Of a stretch of DNA of 64,000 nt, positions 31,729 to 40,481 are shown in pieces. Origin of the DNA: Thermoanaerobaculales bacterium (lineage in GTDB: Bacteria > Acidobacteriota > Thermoanaerobaculia > Thermoanaerobaculales > Sulfomarinibacteraceae). The first letter of the stretch is position 1; each line of letters starts with the position of its first letter. The position numbers and the translations under genes were made by a program. The stretch covers positions 404,520 to 468,519 of the forward strand of contig DAOPQC010000002.1 of the NCBI GenBank assembly GCA_035358815.1, given 5' to 3'. Below the pieces are notes generated by a model. That model ran no database searches, was not told the DNA's origin, and saw only the letters and a program-made list of their open reading frames with translations.

Positions 31729-33030
31729 CTACGGCAGCGTGGCGCTCCAGGCGCTGGTGTCGCCGGACTCGAAGCCGTCGGCGAACGCCAGTTGACGGAG
31801 AATCCGTCCGCGCAGTCCGTTGGCGCTGCTGTTCCACACGACGATGAGGTCTCCCTGGGGCGTCATGTCGATGTCGGGCGCCCACTGGGAGTAGTAGGTC
31901 GTCGTGTTCACCTGGAGCTGACTTCCGACCATGCCACCGCTCGCATCGAAGGCCTGCCCTTGGACGCTGCGATAGGAATCGTCGTCTCCAGGTGAGCCGT
32001 CGCTCGACCAGACCACCTCGAAGCTGCCGTCGGCCATCGCCGCCACTGCGGGTTCGTCCTGAGTGCTGTCGATGTACGAGTTGACCTGGAAGTCGGTGCC
32101 GAGCGGTGTGCCGTCGGCGCCAAAGATGCGGCCCTGGATGCTCAGGGACGAGTCGTCGTTCCCGCCCGACCCTTCGCTGTCCCAGACGAAGACGAAGCTG
32201 CCATCGCCGGGGCAGGCGACGCGGGGGTTCCTCTGGTCCGAGTTGGCGTACGTGTTCACCTGCTCGTCGCTGCCGATCGGAAGGCCGTCGGCATCGAAGC
32301 GCCGGAGCTGAACGCTCGTCCCCGAGGCGTCTGAGCCGGACGAGCTCTCGCTCTCCCAAGTCACCACGAAGCGGCCATCGGTCGCTGATGCCACGTCAGG
32401 CATGGTCTGGTCGCCGAGAATGGTGGTGTTGACCTGGAAAGGCGGTCCGAGCGGCGAGCCGTCGATGGAGAAGTACCCGGCCTGGATGCTGGTGCCGGAG
32501 TCGTCGGTCCCACTGGATGAGTCATCGACCCACACGACGATCACCCGCGCCGAGGGGAGCGCAGCCACTCGCGGGTCCCGGGGATAGGAGAGCACACCGC
32601 CGACCACGTCAAAAGGACCCGTGAGCAAGACGGCGCGCGCGGACATGCGGCGCCCCCGTACGAGGGTTTCCTCGGGGGGCCCGAGAAATGTGGTCTCCCA
32701 GACCACCATGAAGTCGTCGACGCCGATCGCGGCGACGTCGACCGGGCGCTGCGACACGAAGTTGATCCCAGAGTCGTCCAGCGCTTCGCACCCCTGCAAA
32801 ACACCGCTGTCGGACAATCCACAGGCCTCGGGCCACCACCAGAAATCGGTTGCATAGGCGACGACGAACCATCTCTCGTCGTCGATGGCGGCCACAGGGC
32901 AATGTGAGAGATCGAGGTCGCCTCCGACCCAGAAGTCAGGTCCGATCGGCACGGCCTGGGCCAGCACCGGCGAGACGGACGCCAGCCAGACTCCTCCGCA
33001 AATGAGAGCGAGCGCCGCGGCGATTCTCAC
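31729..33030 (-). CDS. Secreted repeat protein with FADGFESGD C-terminal tail
   Basis: The 433-residue protein has a signal peptide (IAAALALICGGVWLASVSPV) and at least four repeats of about 57 residues. Their consensus is FQVNTY....Q..P.VA...DG.FVV.W.S.GS.G.D.S..SVQ followed by G..F.ADG.P. The strands and Asp-rich turns suggest a beta-propeller or calcium-binding blade structure. The final residues (FADGFESGDTSAWSATLP) repeat the tail of the deiminase at 10626-11846. GTG 33030 is chosen because GGAGG lies five bases upstream and the signal peptide then starts properly; a GTG at 33042 is also possible. A TAGAAT (minus strand, about 33052-33057) may be the -10. Function unknown; probably cell-surface or secreted. 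Confidence 0.8.
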   Translation of the reverse strand: MRIAAALALICGGVWLASVSPVLAQAVPIGPDFWVGGDLDLSHCPVAAIDDERWFVVAYATDFWWWPEACGLSDSGVLQGCEALDDSGINFVSQRPVDVAAIGVDDFMVVWETTFLGPPEETLVRGRRMSARAVLLTGPFDVVGGVLSYPRDPRVAALPSARVIVVWVDDSSSGTDDSGTSIQAGYFSIDGSPLGPPFQVNTTILGDQTMPDVASATDGRFVVTWESESSSGSDASGTSVQLRRFDADGLPIGSDEQVNTYANSDQRNPRVACPGDGSFVFVWDSEGSGGNDDSSLSIQGRIFGADGTPLGTDFQVNSYIDSTQDEPAVAAMADGSFEVVWSSDGSPGDDDSYRSVQGQAFDASGGMVGSQLQVNTTTYYSQWAPDIDMTPQGDLIVVWNSSANGLRGRILRQLAFADGFESGDTSAWSATLP

Positions 33031-33223
33031 GGCTGCCTCCACCGTTTCTTCGATTCTACAGATGAACGTGGGGCTCGATCTGTTGCTTGTCAAGGCTCCG
33101 GGCCGCTCCCGGCGGTGAAGCTGGGCGCGTTCATCGGGCCCCTCGTCCGGTCAACGAACCCAGCGTTCTCTCGTTACGTACTCTGACGCAGACGCTGTGA
33201 GGCACGGGAAGGAGGACGGGGCC

Positions 33224-34117
33224 ATGCTCTCCATCCGCGGATTGACCAAGGTCTACCCGGGGCCGGTGCCGGCGCTGCAGGGGATCGACCTCGACATCCC
33301 GGCCGGCATGTTCGGATTGCTCGGACCCAACGGCGCCGGCAAGACCACCCTCATGCGGGTCCTCGCCGGGCTGCTGGAGCCGACCGCAGGGAGCGTTACC
33401 CTGGATGGCACCGACGTCGTTGCCCACCCGCAGCAGCTGTGGGCCACCCTCGGCTACCTGCCCCAGGAGTTCGGCTTCTACCCGCACCTCTCGGGCGAGG
33501 CCATGCTCCTCCACCTGCTCCGCCTCAAGGGGGTGGCGGCGCCGCAGGACCAGAAGCAGCTGCGCGACGAGCTGCTCGAGCGGGTCAACCTGAGCTGGGC
33601 CGCGAAGCGCAAGGTCAAAGGCTACTCGGGTGGCATGAGGCAGCGGCTCGGGCTGGCGCAGGCGATCGCCGGCAATCCCCGCCTGATCATCGTCGACGAG
33701 CCGACCTCCGGGCTCGACCCCGAGGAGCGCCTGCGCTTCTACCGGCTGCTCGCCGAGCTCGCCGAGCAGCGCACCGTGATTCTCTCCACCCACATTGTCG
33801 AGGACGTGGCGGTGCTGTGCTCCCGCTTCGCGGTCATCCGTGGCGGCAAGCTGCTGGCCGTGACCTCGCCGAGCGCCGCCAGGCAGGCGATCGCGGGCCG
33901 GATCTGGGAGGGCACGGTGACCGCAGCCGAAGCGGCCGAGCTGCAGCGCACCCGCCAGGTCACGCAGGCGGTTCTGGTCGAGGGCCGCAACCGGATGCGG
34001 GTGTATGAGCCGAATGGCTCCCCGCCACCCAATTTCGAGCCGGCGGACCCGACCCTCGAGGACGCCTACCTGGTCATGGTCCGGTCCGGCAATGGCCTGT
34101 CCGGAGGCAGGCCGTGA
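33224..34117 (+). CDS. ABC transporter ATP-binding protein
   Basis: The 297-residue ATPase has Walker A GPNGAGKTTL near residue 37, Q-loop YLPQEFGFYP, signature YSGGMRQRLGLAQA, Walker B LIIVDEPTSGLDP and switch histidine in STHIVEDV. The last 80 residues are a variable domain. GGAAGGAGGACG precedes ATG 33224. Its stop overlaps the GTG start of the permease/peptidase gene, so the two are translationally coupled and form one exporter-like complex at the inner membrane. The substrate is unknown. Confidence 0.92.
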   Translation: MLSIRGLTKVYPGPVPALQGIDLDIPAGMFGLLGPNGAGKTTLMRVLAGLLEPTAGSVTLDGTDVVAHPQQLWATLGYLPQEFGFYPHLSGEAMLLHLLRLKGVAAPQDQKQLRDELLERVNLSWAAKRKVKGYSGGMRQRLGLAQAIAGNPRLIIVDEPTSGLDPEERLRFYRLLAELAEQRTVILSTHIVEDVAVLCSRFAVIRGGKLLAVTSPSAARQAIAGRIWEGTVTAAEAAELQRTRQVTQAVLVEGRNRMRVYEPNGSPPPNFEPADPTLEDAYLVMVRSGNGLSGGRP

Positions 34118-37100
34118 GCCGGCAGCGACTGCTCGAGGTGGCGCGGCTCGACCTCGCCCAGCACCTGCGGCGGCCGATGCTTTGGATCCTGGTCCTGATC
34201 CTGATCGTGATGTCGTGGGGGATGTCCTCCGGAGACATGCGGATCTCGTCGGGGGACACCTCGGTCGGCGGCCAGAAGGCCTGGATCACCTCCCAGTTTG
34301 CGAACGCGTACGTCCTCTCGATCTCGGTGTTCACCTTCTACACCTTCTTCATCGCCATCCTCGCTGGCATGGCGGTGATCCGCGACGACGAGCTCAAGGT
34401 CGGCGAGGTCCTCCACGCCACCCCGCTGTCTCCCGGCGACTACGTGTGGGGCAAGCTGCTCGCCGTCGCCGTCTCCTTCTCGGGCGTCCTCACGGTTCAC
34501 CTGCTGGCGATGGTCTTCTTCAACCATGTCGTGCCCAGCTCCGAGTCCGCCGAGATCCGCGGGCCCTTCCTGCTCGCCAACTACCTGGTTCCCGCCCTCG
34601 TCTTCGGCGTCCCCGCCATCATGTTCGTGGCCGGAGCCTGCTTCGCCATCGGCGAGCGCACGCGGCGGCCGCTGCTGGTATTCGTGCTCCCCCTGGCGGC
34701 GGTGGTGTTCTCCCTGTTCTTCTTTTGGAACTGGTCGCCGAGCTGGCTCGACCCCCGGCTGAACCGGCTGATCATGCTGGTCGACCCGGCCGGCTTCCGC
34801 TGGCTGCAGGAGACCTGGCTCAAGGTCGACCGCGGGGTCGACTTCTACAACAGTGGGCGGATCGGGTTCGACGTGCCCTTCCTCGCCAGCCGCCTCGGCT
34901 TTTGCCTGCTCGGCCTCGCTGCCGTGGCCTGGTCCAGCGCGCGCCTGGCCGCGACCCTGCGCGGCGCGGTTCGCGCGCGGCCGGCGCGCAAGCGCGAGCA
35001 GGAGGCGCGCGCCGCGTCCGAGGCGCGCCTCGCCGTTGCGGGGCCGGCAACGCTGTCAGTGCTGCGCATGACCATGACACCGCCCGGCTTCGCGCGCGGC
35101 GCCCTCGAGGTCGCCCGCACCGACTTTCACGAGCTCGCACGCTCGCCGGGCCTCTACCTTTTCGCCCCGATCATCCTGATTCAGGCGTTCGGCAACTTCG
35201 TCAACACCGGGGCGCTCGAGGCGCCGCTGTTGATCACCCCCGGCCTCGCCGCGGCCCGGCTGGTGAACACGCTGACCCTGCTCGTGTGCCTGCTGCTCGC
35301 CTTCTACACGGTGGAGTCGCTGTGGCGCGACCGCGCCTCCGGGCTGGGGTCGATGATCGGCTCGAGCCCGGTTCGCTCCGGGGCGATCCTGCTCGGCAGG
35401 ACCCTCGCCAACAGCCTGGTCGGGGCGGTGATCCTGCTGGTGGCACTCGCCGCCTGCTTCATCATGATCATGGTCCAGGGCAAGGTGACGTTCTCGCTCT
35501 TCCCCTTCCTGGTCCTCTGGGGGGGCCTGCTGCTGCCCACCTTCCTGGTCTACACCGCGTTCGTGGCCGCGGTCTTCTCGCTGACCCGCAGCCGCTACGT
35601 CACCTACGCCGTTGCCCTGACCGTGTTCATCGTCACCGGCTACTTCCAGTTCCGGGACAAGATGAGCTGGGTGGGCAACTGGAACCTGTGGGACGTGGTG
35701 CGCTGGAGCGACATGGGTCCGCTCGAGCTCGACCGCACCGCCCTGGTCCTGAATCGGGTCATGGTGCTCGGCCTGGCCGCCCTTTTTGTCGCCATCGCCG
35801 TGCGCTTCTTCCCCCGCACCGAGCAGGACCCGGCGCTGATCCTGACCCGCCTGCAGCCGCGTCCGCTCGGCCGCGGACTGCTCCGCCTGCTGCCGTTCGC
35901 GCTGGTGCCGCTGGTCGCAGGCAGCGCGCTCTACGTCCTCGTCGACCGCGGCCCAGAGGGCGGCGGCGGCGAGAAGGCGGCCAAGGACTACTGGCGGCAG
36001 AACCTCGCCACCTTCAAGGACACGCCGCTGCCCGACCTTGCTGCGGTCGAGCTCGACCTCGGGCTCGAGCCGGGGCGCAGCTCCTTCACCGTCACCGGCA
36101 GCTACCGGCTCGCCAACCGCGGTGAGCAGCCGCTGGCACGGTTCCCGCTGACCACGGGCCCTCATTTCGAGGACATGACCTGGACCCTCGACGGCCAGGC
36201 GTACGAGCCCGAAGATCGCACCGGCCTGTTCATCGTCACGCCGCCCGGGGGACTGCTCCCCGGTCAGTCGGCGACGCTCGGCTTCTCCTACCGCGGCCGT
36301 TTCCCGAGCGGGGTGAGCAAGAACGGCGGCGGGAGCGAGGAGTTCATCTTGCCCTGCGGCGCGGTGCTGACCAGCTTCAGCCCCTCCTTCGTGCCGGTGC
36401 TCGGTTTCCTCGAGGAGATCGGCGTCGACGAGGACAATCGCTACGAGCCCAAGGTCTACGCCGACGACTTCTGGGTCGGCCGCACCGAGCCGCTGTTCGG
36501 CGGCTCCTCGTCGTTCACGACCCGGGTCACGGTCACCTTGCCCGAGGCCTACCGGGCCAACTCGGTCGGGGTGCTGGTCCGCGACGAGACCCGCGACGGT
36601 CTGCGCACCGTGGAGTGGCGCTCCGACCAGCCGGTGCGGTTCTTCAACGTGGTCGCCGGCCGCTGGGACGTTCGCCGCGGCAACGGCATTGCGGTCTTCT
36701 ACCACCCGGGCCACACCTACAACATCGACGAGATGGTGCAGGCGCTGGACGGCGCTCGGCACTACTACTCGGAGTGGTTCTTCCCCTACCCCTGGCAGGA
36801 GCTCAAGCTGTCGGAGTTCGCCGACTACGCCCGCTACGCCCAGGGCTTCCCGACCAACATCACCTTCTCCGAGGGGATCGGCTTCCTGACCAGGGACGAC
36901 CCCCGCACCAACACCGCCTTCGCCATCGCCGCCCACGAGTCGGCGCACCAGTGGTGGGGCAACATCCTCACCCCCGGCAAGGGTCCGGGCGGCAACATCG
37001 TGGCCGAGGGGCTGGCGCACTTCTCCGCCGCCCTGCTCGTCGAGCAGCTGCGCGGTCCGCTGCGCAGCATGGAGTTCCGCAAGCGCATCGAGGAGAAATA

Positions 37101-37701
37101 CGGCGACGACCGCCGCCCCGACGCCGAGCGGCCGATGGTCAAGGTCGACGGCTCCAAGGAGGGGGATACCACGGTCACCTATGACAAGGGGGGCTGGGTG
37201 TTCTGGATGCTCACCGACCTCATGGGGCGCGAGCGCGCTCTCGCCGGCCTCCAGGAGTTCGTGACCACCTTTAAGGACGGGCCCGACTTCCCGGTGCTGC
37301 AGGACCTGATCGACGTCATGCGGCGCCATGCCGCCGACACCGAGACCTTCGACGCCTTCGTCGACCAGTGGTTCTACGAGGTCGTGGTGCCCGAGTTCCG
37401 CTTCACCGACGTCGAGAAGGTCCGCGTCGGCGACGGGGACGCCTGGGAGGTCCGAGCCACCATCCGCAACGACGGCACCGGCAGCGTGCCGCTCGAGATC
37501 GCCGCCGCCCGCGGCGACCGGATGAACGACAACGGCAAGGAGAACCCGGACTACCGTGACGCCCGCGTCGGCATCACCATCGGCCCCGGGCAGGAGCTGC
37601 CGGTCACCATCCGCTGCGACTTCGAGCCGGACCGGGTGCTGCCCGACCCCGACGCCCGCGTTCTCCAGCTCGAGCGCGCCCGCGCGCTGCGCAGGTTCTG
37701 A
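34114..37701 (+). CDS. ABC-2 permease fused to M1-family aminopeptidase
   Basis: The 1195-residue fusion starts at GTG 34114. Two ABC-2-type membrane halves (first from MLWILVLILIVMSWGMSSGD; second from about residue 330, LYLFAPIILIQAFGNFVNTG) occupy residues 1-590, with a last helix near LLPFALVPLVAGSALYVLVD. From about 620 to the end is a gluzincin peptidase domain outside the membrane: FSEGIGFL near 925, HESAH at 941-945 (zinc site), and a glutamate about 20 residues later (NIVAEGLAHF). This architecture recurs in bacteria as an 'ABC transporter permease/M1 aminopeptidase'. It implies that peptides are handled at the export or import site. The open frame has no break, so this is a true fusion. 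Confidence 0.9.
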   Translation: MSRQRLLEVARLDLAQHLRRPMLWILVLILIVMSWGMSSGDMRISSGDTSVGGQKAWITSQFANAYVLSISVFTFYTFFIAILAGMAVIRDDELKVGEVLHATPLSPGDYVWGKLLAVAVSFSGVLTVHLLAMVFFNHVVPSSESAEIRGPFLLANYLVPALVFGVPAIMFVAGACFAIGERTRRPLLVFVLPLAAVVFSLFFFWNWSPSWLDPRLNRLIMLVDPAGFRWLQETWLKVDRGVDFYNSGRIGFDVPFLASRLGFCLLGLAAVAWSSARLAATLRGAVRARPARKREQEARAASEARLAVAGPATLSVLRMTMTPPGFARGALEVARTDFHELARSPGLYLFAPIILIQAFGNFVNTGALEAPLLITPGLAAARLVNTLTLLVCLLLAFYTVESLWRDRASGLGSMIGSSPVRSGAILLGRTLANSLVGAVILLVALAACFIMIMVQGKVTFSLFPFLVLWGGLLLPTFLVYTAFVAAVFSLTRSRYVTYAVALTVFIVTGYFQFRDKMSWVGNWNLWDVVRWSDMGPLELDRTALVLNRVMVLGLAALFVAIAVRFFPRTEQDPALILTRLQPRPLGRGLLRLLPFALVPLVAGSALYVLVDRGPEGGGGEKAAKDYWRQNLATFKDTPLPDLAAVELDLGLEPGRSSFTVTGSYRLANRGEQPLARFPLTTGPHFEDMTWTLDGQAYEPEDRTGLFIVTPPGGLLPGQSATLGFSYRGRFPSGVSKNGGGSEEFILPCGAVLTSFSPSFVPVLGFLEEIGVDEDNRYEPKVYADDFWVGRTEPLFGGSSSFTTRVTVTLPEAYRANSVGVLVRDETRDGLRTVEWRSDQPVRFFNVVAGRWDVRRGNGIAVFYHPGHTYNIDEMVQALDGARHYYSEWFFPYPWQELKLSEFADYARYAQGFPTNITFSEGIGFLTRDDPRTNTAFAIAAHESAHQWWGNILTPGKGPGGNIVAEGLAHFSAALLVEQLRGPLRSMEFRKRIEEKYGDDRRPDAERPMVKVDGSKEGDTTVTYDKGGWVFWMLTDLMGRERALAGLQEFVTTFKDGPDFPVLQDLIDVMRRHAADTETFDAFVDQWFYEVVVPEFRFTDVEKVRVGDGDAWEVRATIRNDGTGSVPLEIAAARGDRMNDNGKENPDYRDARVGITIGPGQELPVTIRCDFEPDRVLPDPDARVLQLERARALRRF

Positions 37702-37767
37702 GGGACGGCGTATACTCCGCGCGCCTCGCGGGCCGGGTCGCCCGGCACGCGGCGCTGGAGGGTGCCC

Positions 37768-39123
37768 ATGAAGGAGATCCTGGTCCTTGGTGCCGGCCTG
37801 GTGGCGCGGCCCCTGCTGCGCTACCTGCTTCGCCAGTACGACTACCGGCTTACCGTCGCGACCGTCGACGTGCCCCGCGCCCGGCAGCTGGTCGGCCCGC
37901 ACCCGCGCGGACGGGTGGTGGAGCTGGACGTCGCCGACCAGCAAGCGACCGAGCGGCTGGTGGCGGGGAGCGACGTGGTGGTGAGCCTGCTGCCCGCGCC
38001 CCTGAACCCGCCCATTGCCCGCCTCTGCATCCGCCACCACAAACACCTGGTCAACACCTCGTACGTCGCCTCTGAGACCGCGGCCCTTGACGAGGAGGCG
38101 CAGCGGGCCGACGTGCTCCTGCTGTGCGAGATCGGGCTCGATCCCGGAATCGACCACATGTCGGCGGTGCAGATCATCGACCACATCCGCGGCTTGGGGG
38201 GGACCGTCACCCACTTCTCCAGCTGCTGCGGCGGCTTCCCGGCGCAGGACGCGAACACCAACCCCTGGGGCTACAAGTTCTCGTGGAGCCCGCGGGCGGT
38301 GATGGTCGCCGGCCGCAATGCGGCCCGCTACCTGCGCGAGGGACAGGTGGTGGAGATACCCGGCCCGCAGCTGTTCGCCCACTCCTGGCCCTACGAGGTG
38401 GAGGACCAGGGCGTGTTCGAGATCTATCCCAACCGCGACTCGCTCAAGTACGTCGTCCCGTACGACCTCGAGGGCGTGACAGGGATGTTCCGCGGCACCC
38501 TCCGCTACCCCGGCTGGTGCGCGACCATGAAGGCGGCCGCCGACCTCGGCCTGTTCGAGATCGACGAGCAGGAGTGGCCGCAGGGCACCACCTACGCCCA
38601 GGTGGTGAGCCGGCGTCTCCCCGCATCCGACGCGCCGCTGCCGCAGCGGGTGGCCGCCTTCACCGGCACATCGGCTGACTCCGAGGTCCTCGCCCGGCTG
38701 GAGTGGGCAGGACTGCTTTCGGACCGACCAATCCCCGAGCGCCGCGCCTCACCGCTCGACATCTTCGGCAACCGGTTGATGCGGCTCATGATGTACCAGC
38801 CGGGTGAGCGCGACCAGGTGATGCTCCAGCACACGTTCACCGTCACCTACCCGGACAACAGCCGGGAGGAGATCCGCTCCACGCTGGTGAAGACCGGCGA
38901 GCCCTGGGGGGACACCGCGATGGCGCGCACCGTGTCGCTGCCGGCGGCCATCGCCGCCCGGCTGATCTTGAACGGCGGCATCACGGTCCGGGGAGTCCAG
39001 ATCCCGATCTGGCGGGAGATCTACGAGCCGGTCCTGGCCGAGCTCGCCGAGCGAGGCGTGTCCATGCACGAGCACCACGTCAAGAGCTTCCGGGGCCCGC
39101 TGGACGCCTCGCCTCTCGGCTGA
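37768..39123 (+). CDS. Saccharopine dehydrogenase/reductase family protein
   Basis: The 451-residue enzyme begins with a Rossmann fold: EILVLGAGLVARPLLRYLLR (GxGxxA type, residues 3-22). VVSLLPAPLNPPIARLCI, NTSYVASE and GLDPGIDHMSAVQIID follow, which are typical of saccharopine reductase/LYS9-type proteins. The central domain CCGGFPAQDANTNPWGYKFS matches the substrate-binding insert. It likely interconverts saccharopine with aminoadipate semialdehyde plus glutamate using NAD(P), in lysine metabolism; direction is not decidable. ATG 37768 has GGAGGG upstream. TATACT at 37711-37716 is a candidate -10. Confidence 0.88.
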   Translation: MKEILVLGAGLVARPLLRYLLRQYDYRLTVATVDVPRARQLVGPHPRGRVVELDVADQQATERLVAGSDVVVSLLPAPLNPPIARLCIRHHKHLVNTSYVASETAALDEEAQRADVLLLCEIGLDPGIDHMSAVQIIDHIRGLGGTVTHFSSCCGGFPAQDANTNPWGYKFSWSPRAVMVAGRNAARYLREGQVVEIPGPQLFAHSWPYEVEDQGVFEIYPNRDSLKYVVPYDLEGVTGMFRGTLRYPGWCATMKAAADLGLFEIDEQEWPQGTTYAQVVSRRLPASDAPLPQRVAAFTGTSADSEVLARLEWAGLLSDRPIPERRASPLDIFGNRLMRLMMYQPGERDQVMLQHTFTVTYPDNSREEIRSTLVKTGEPWGDTAMARTVSLPAAIAARLILNGGITVRGVQIPIWREIYEPVLAELAERGVSMHEHHVKSFRGPLDASPLG

Positions 39124-39169
39124 GCGACGCGCCCACGCCACATACCAGCGCAGCCGCGCCGGGTGGCGC

Positions 39170-39268
39170 TCAGCGCGCCGCGCAGGCGCGGACCAGGAAG
39201 CGATTGGGCTCGGCCGACCACACCAGCTCCTTCTCCAGGTAGCGGCGGTCCCACTCCTCGCGGTCCAC
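39170..39268 (-). pseudogene. N-terminal remnant of a SAM-dependent methyltransferase
   Basis: From GTG 39268 on the minus strand the frame reads VDREEWDRRYLEKELVWSAE followed by PNRFLVRACAAR and stop. WDxRY....LVWSAEPNRFL is the typical start of a class I methyltransferase family, which should continue into a GRALDLACGEGRN-type SAM site. That part is missing in every frame downstream, so only 32 codons remain. It sits in the spacer between saccharopine dehydrogenase and the pseudouridine synthase. Confidence 0.6.
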
Positions 39269-39345
39269 GCCGGCAGTGTGCCCCCACGGTGGGCGAGACC
39301 ACTGACGGGATGCCGTGAACCGACGAGCCGTGCGAGGATGGAGGC

Positions 39346-40248
39346 GTGAGCCCCAGGATCGTCCGTCGCCTCCAACAGCTCCACCCCGACCTCTCCGGGA
39401 GCCGCCTGAAGAGAGCGGTGATCGAGGGGCAGGTCACGGTCGACGGCGAGGTTGTCGACGACCCGGGCGCGATCGTGGCCGACGGCGCGGCTGTCGTCTG
39501 GGACCCGAACCGCAAGATCCGGCGGCGGGTCGACACCTCGCTCGAGGTTCTCTACGAGGACGACGATGCGGTCGCCGTGGTCAAGCCGGCCGGCCTGCTG
39601 ACCCACCCCACCGAGGCCAAGGAGTTGGACACGCTGCTGTCGCGCGTCTCGCTGTGGGCGAAGCGGCGATTCGGCGCCGGCCGGCGGTCGTACGTGGCGG
39701 TCGTCCATCGTCTCGACAAGGAGACCTCCGGCGTGCTCGTTTTCGCCCGCTCGCGGCGGGGCCTCGCCGATCTCCAGGCGCAGCTGCGCAACCACACCAT
39801 GGACCGGCGCTACGTCGCCGTGGTCGAGGGCAACCTGTTCGGCGACGCCGGGACCTTTGACCAGGATCTGGTCGAGGACCGCGGCGACCGGCGGCGCGGT
39901 GTCGCCCGGCCCGGCAGCACGGGCACGCGCGCCATCACCGAGTGGCGCGTCCTCGAGCGATTCGGCGTCGCGACCCTGGTCGAGGCGCGGCTCCGGACCG
40001 GCCGCACCCACCAGATCCGTGTCCACTTCGCCCACGCCGGGCACCCGGTGGTCGGCGACCCGGTCTACCGCGACCCGCGCCGGCCGCCGTTTCCGATCGC
40101 CTTCCCCCGCCAGGCGCTGCACGCCGGCCGCCTCGGCTGGGTGACGCCGGCCGGCGAGAAGGCGCTGGTGGAGGCGGCGCCGCCCGCCGACTTCACGCAG
40201 CTGCTCGGGGCGCTGCGCGAGCGCAGGCGGAGAGGTCCGCGCTCCTGA
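39346..40248 (+). CDS. RluA-family pseudouridine synthase with S4 domain
   Basis: The 300-residue protein has an N-terminal S4-like RNA-binding segment (SGSRLKRAVIEGQVTVDGEV, residues 17-36). The catalytic domain carries VVHRLDKETSGVLVFARS (catalytic Asp in HRLD), GLLTHPTEAKELDTL earlier, and LRTGRTHQIRVHFAHAGHPV later. It isomerises uridine to pseudouridine in ribosomal RNA or tRNA; the exact site cannot be read from sequence. It begins with GTG 39346 after GATGGAGGC. It is convergent with kup across a hexamer foldback. Confidence 0.9.
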   Translation: MSPRIVRRLQQLHPDLSGSRLKRAVIEGQVTVDGEVVDDPGAIVADGAAVVWDPNRKIRRRVDTSLEVLYEDDDAVAVVKPAGLLTHPTEAKELDTLLSRVSLWAKRRFGAGRRSYVAVVHRLDKETSGVLVFARSRRGLADLQAQLRNHTMDRRYVAVVEGNLFGDAGTFDQDLVEDRGDRRRGVARPGSTGTRAITEWRVLERFGVATLVEARLRTGRTHQIRVHFAHAGHPVVGDPVYRDPRRPPFPIAFPRQALHAGRLGWVTPAGEKALVEAAPPADFTQLLGALRERRRRGPRS

Positions 40249-40289
40249 CTCCGCCTCCCCCACCACCTGGCGCGGGCATGGCAAGCCTC

Positions 40290-40454
40290 CGTTCCCGTAC
40301 CCGTTCCCGTTCCCGTTCCCGATGTGACGATCCCGGATATGATTCGCGTTAACGCCGGAAGAAGAAGGCCCGAAAGCGGTGGCGTGCGCGGAGAAGGCGT
40401 CTATTGCACGGCGCAGCTCGGGAACGGGATCGGGCACGGGAACGGGTACGGGAG
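40290..40454. repeat. Foldback pair of CCCGTT hexamer arrays
   Basis: The C-rich arm 40290-40321 (CGTTCCCGTACCCGTTCCCG and onward) and the G-rich arm 40419-40454 (CGGGAACGGGATCGGGCACG and onward) flank about 97 bases of unrelated sequence. The GTACCC variant occurs in both arms. The spacer 40249-40481 separates the convergent rluA-like and kup genes and holds nothing else. Confidence 0.8.
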
Positions 40455-40481
40455 GGTCGAACCGAGCTTATTCGGGGCACG

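Noticed and set aside
34114..37701. Frameshift or assembly error joining permease and peptidase
   Set aside because: The frame is continuous with normal codon use across the junction, and the same fusion is known as a recurrent architecture.
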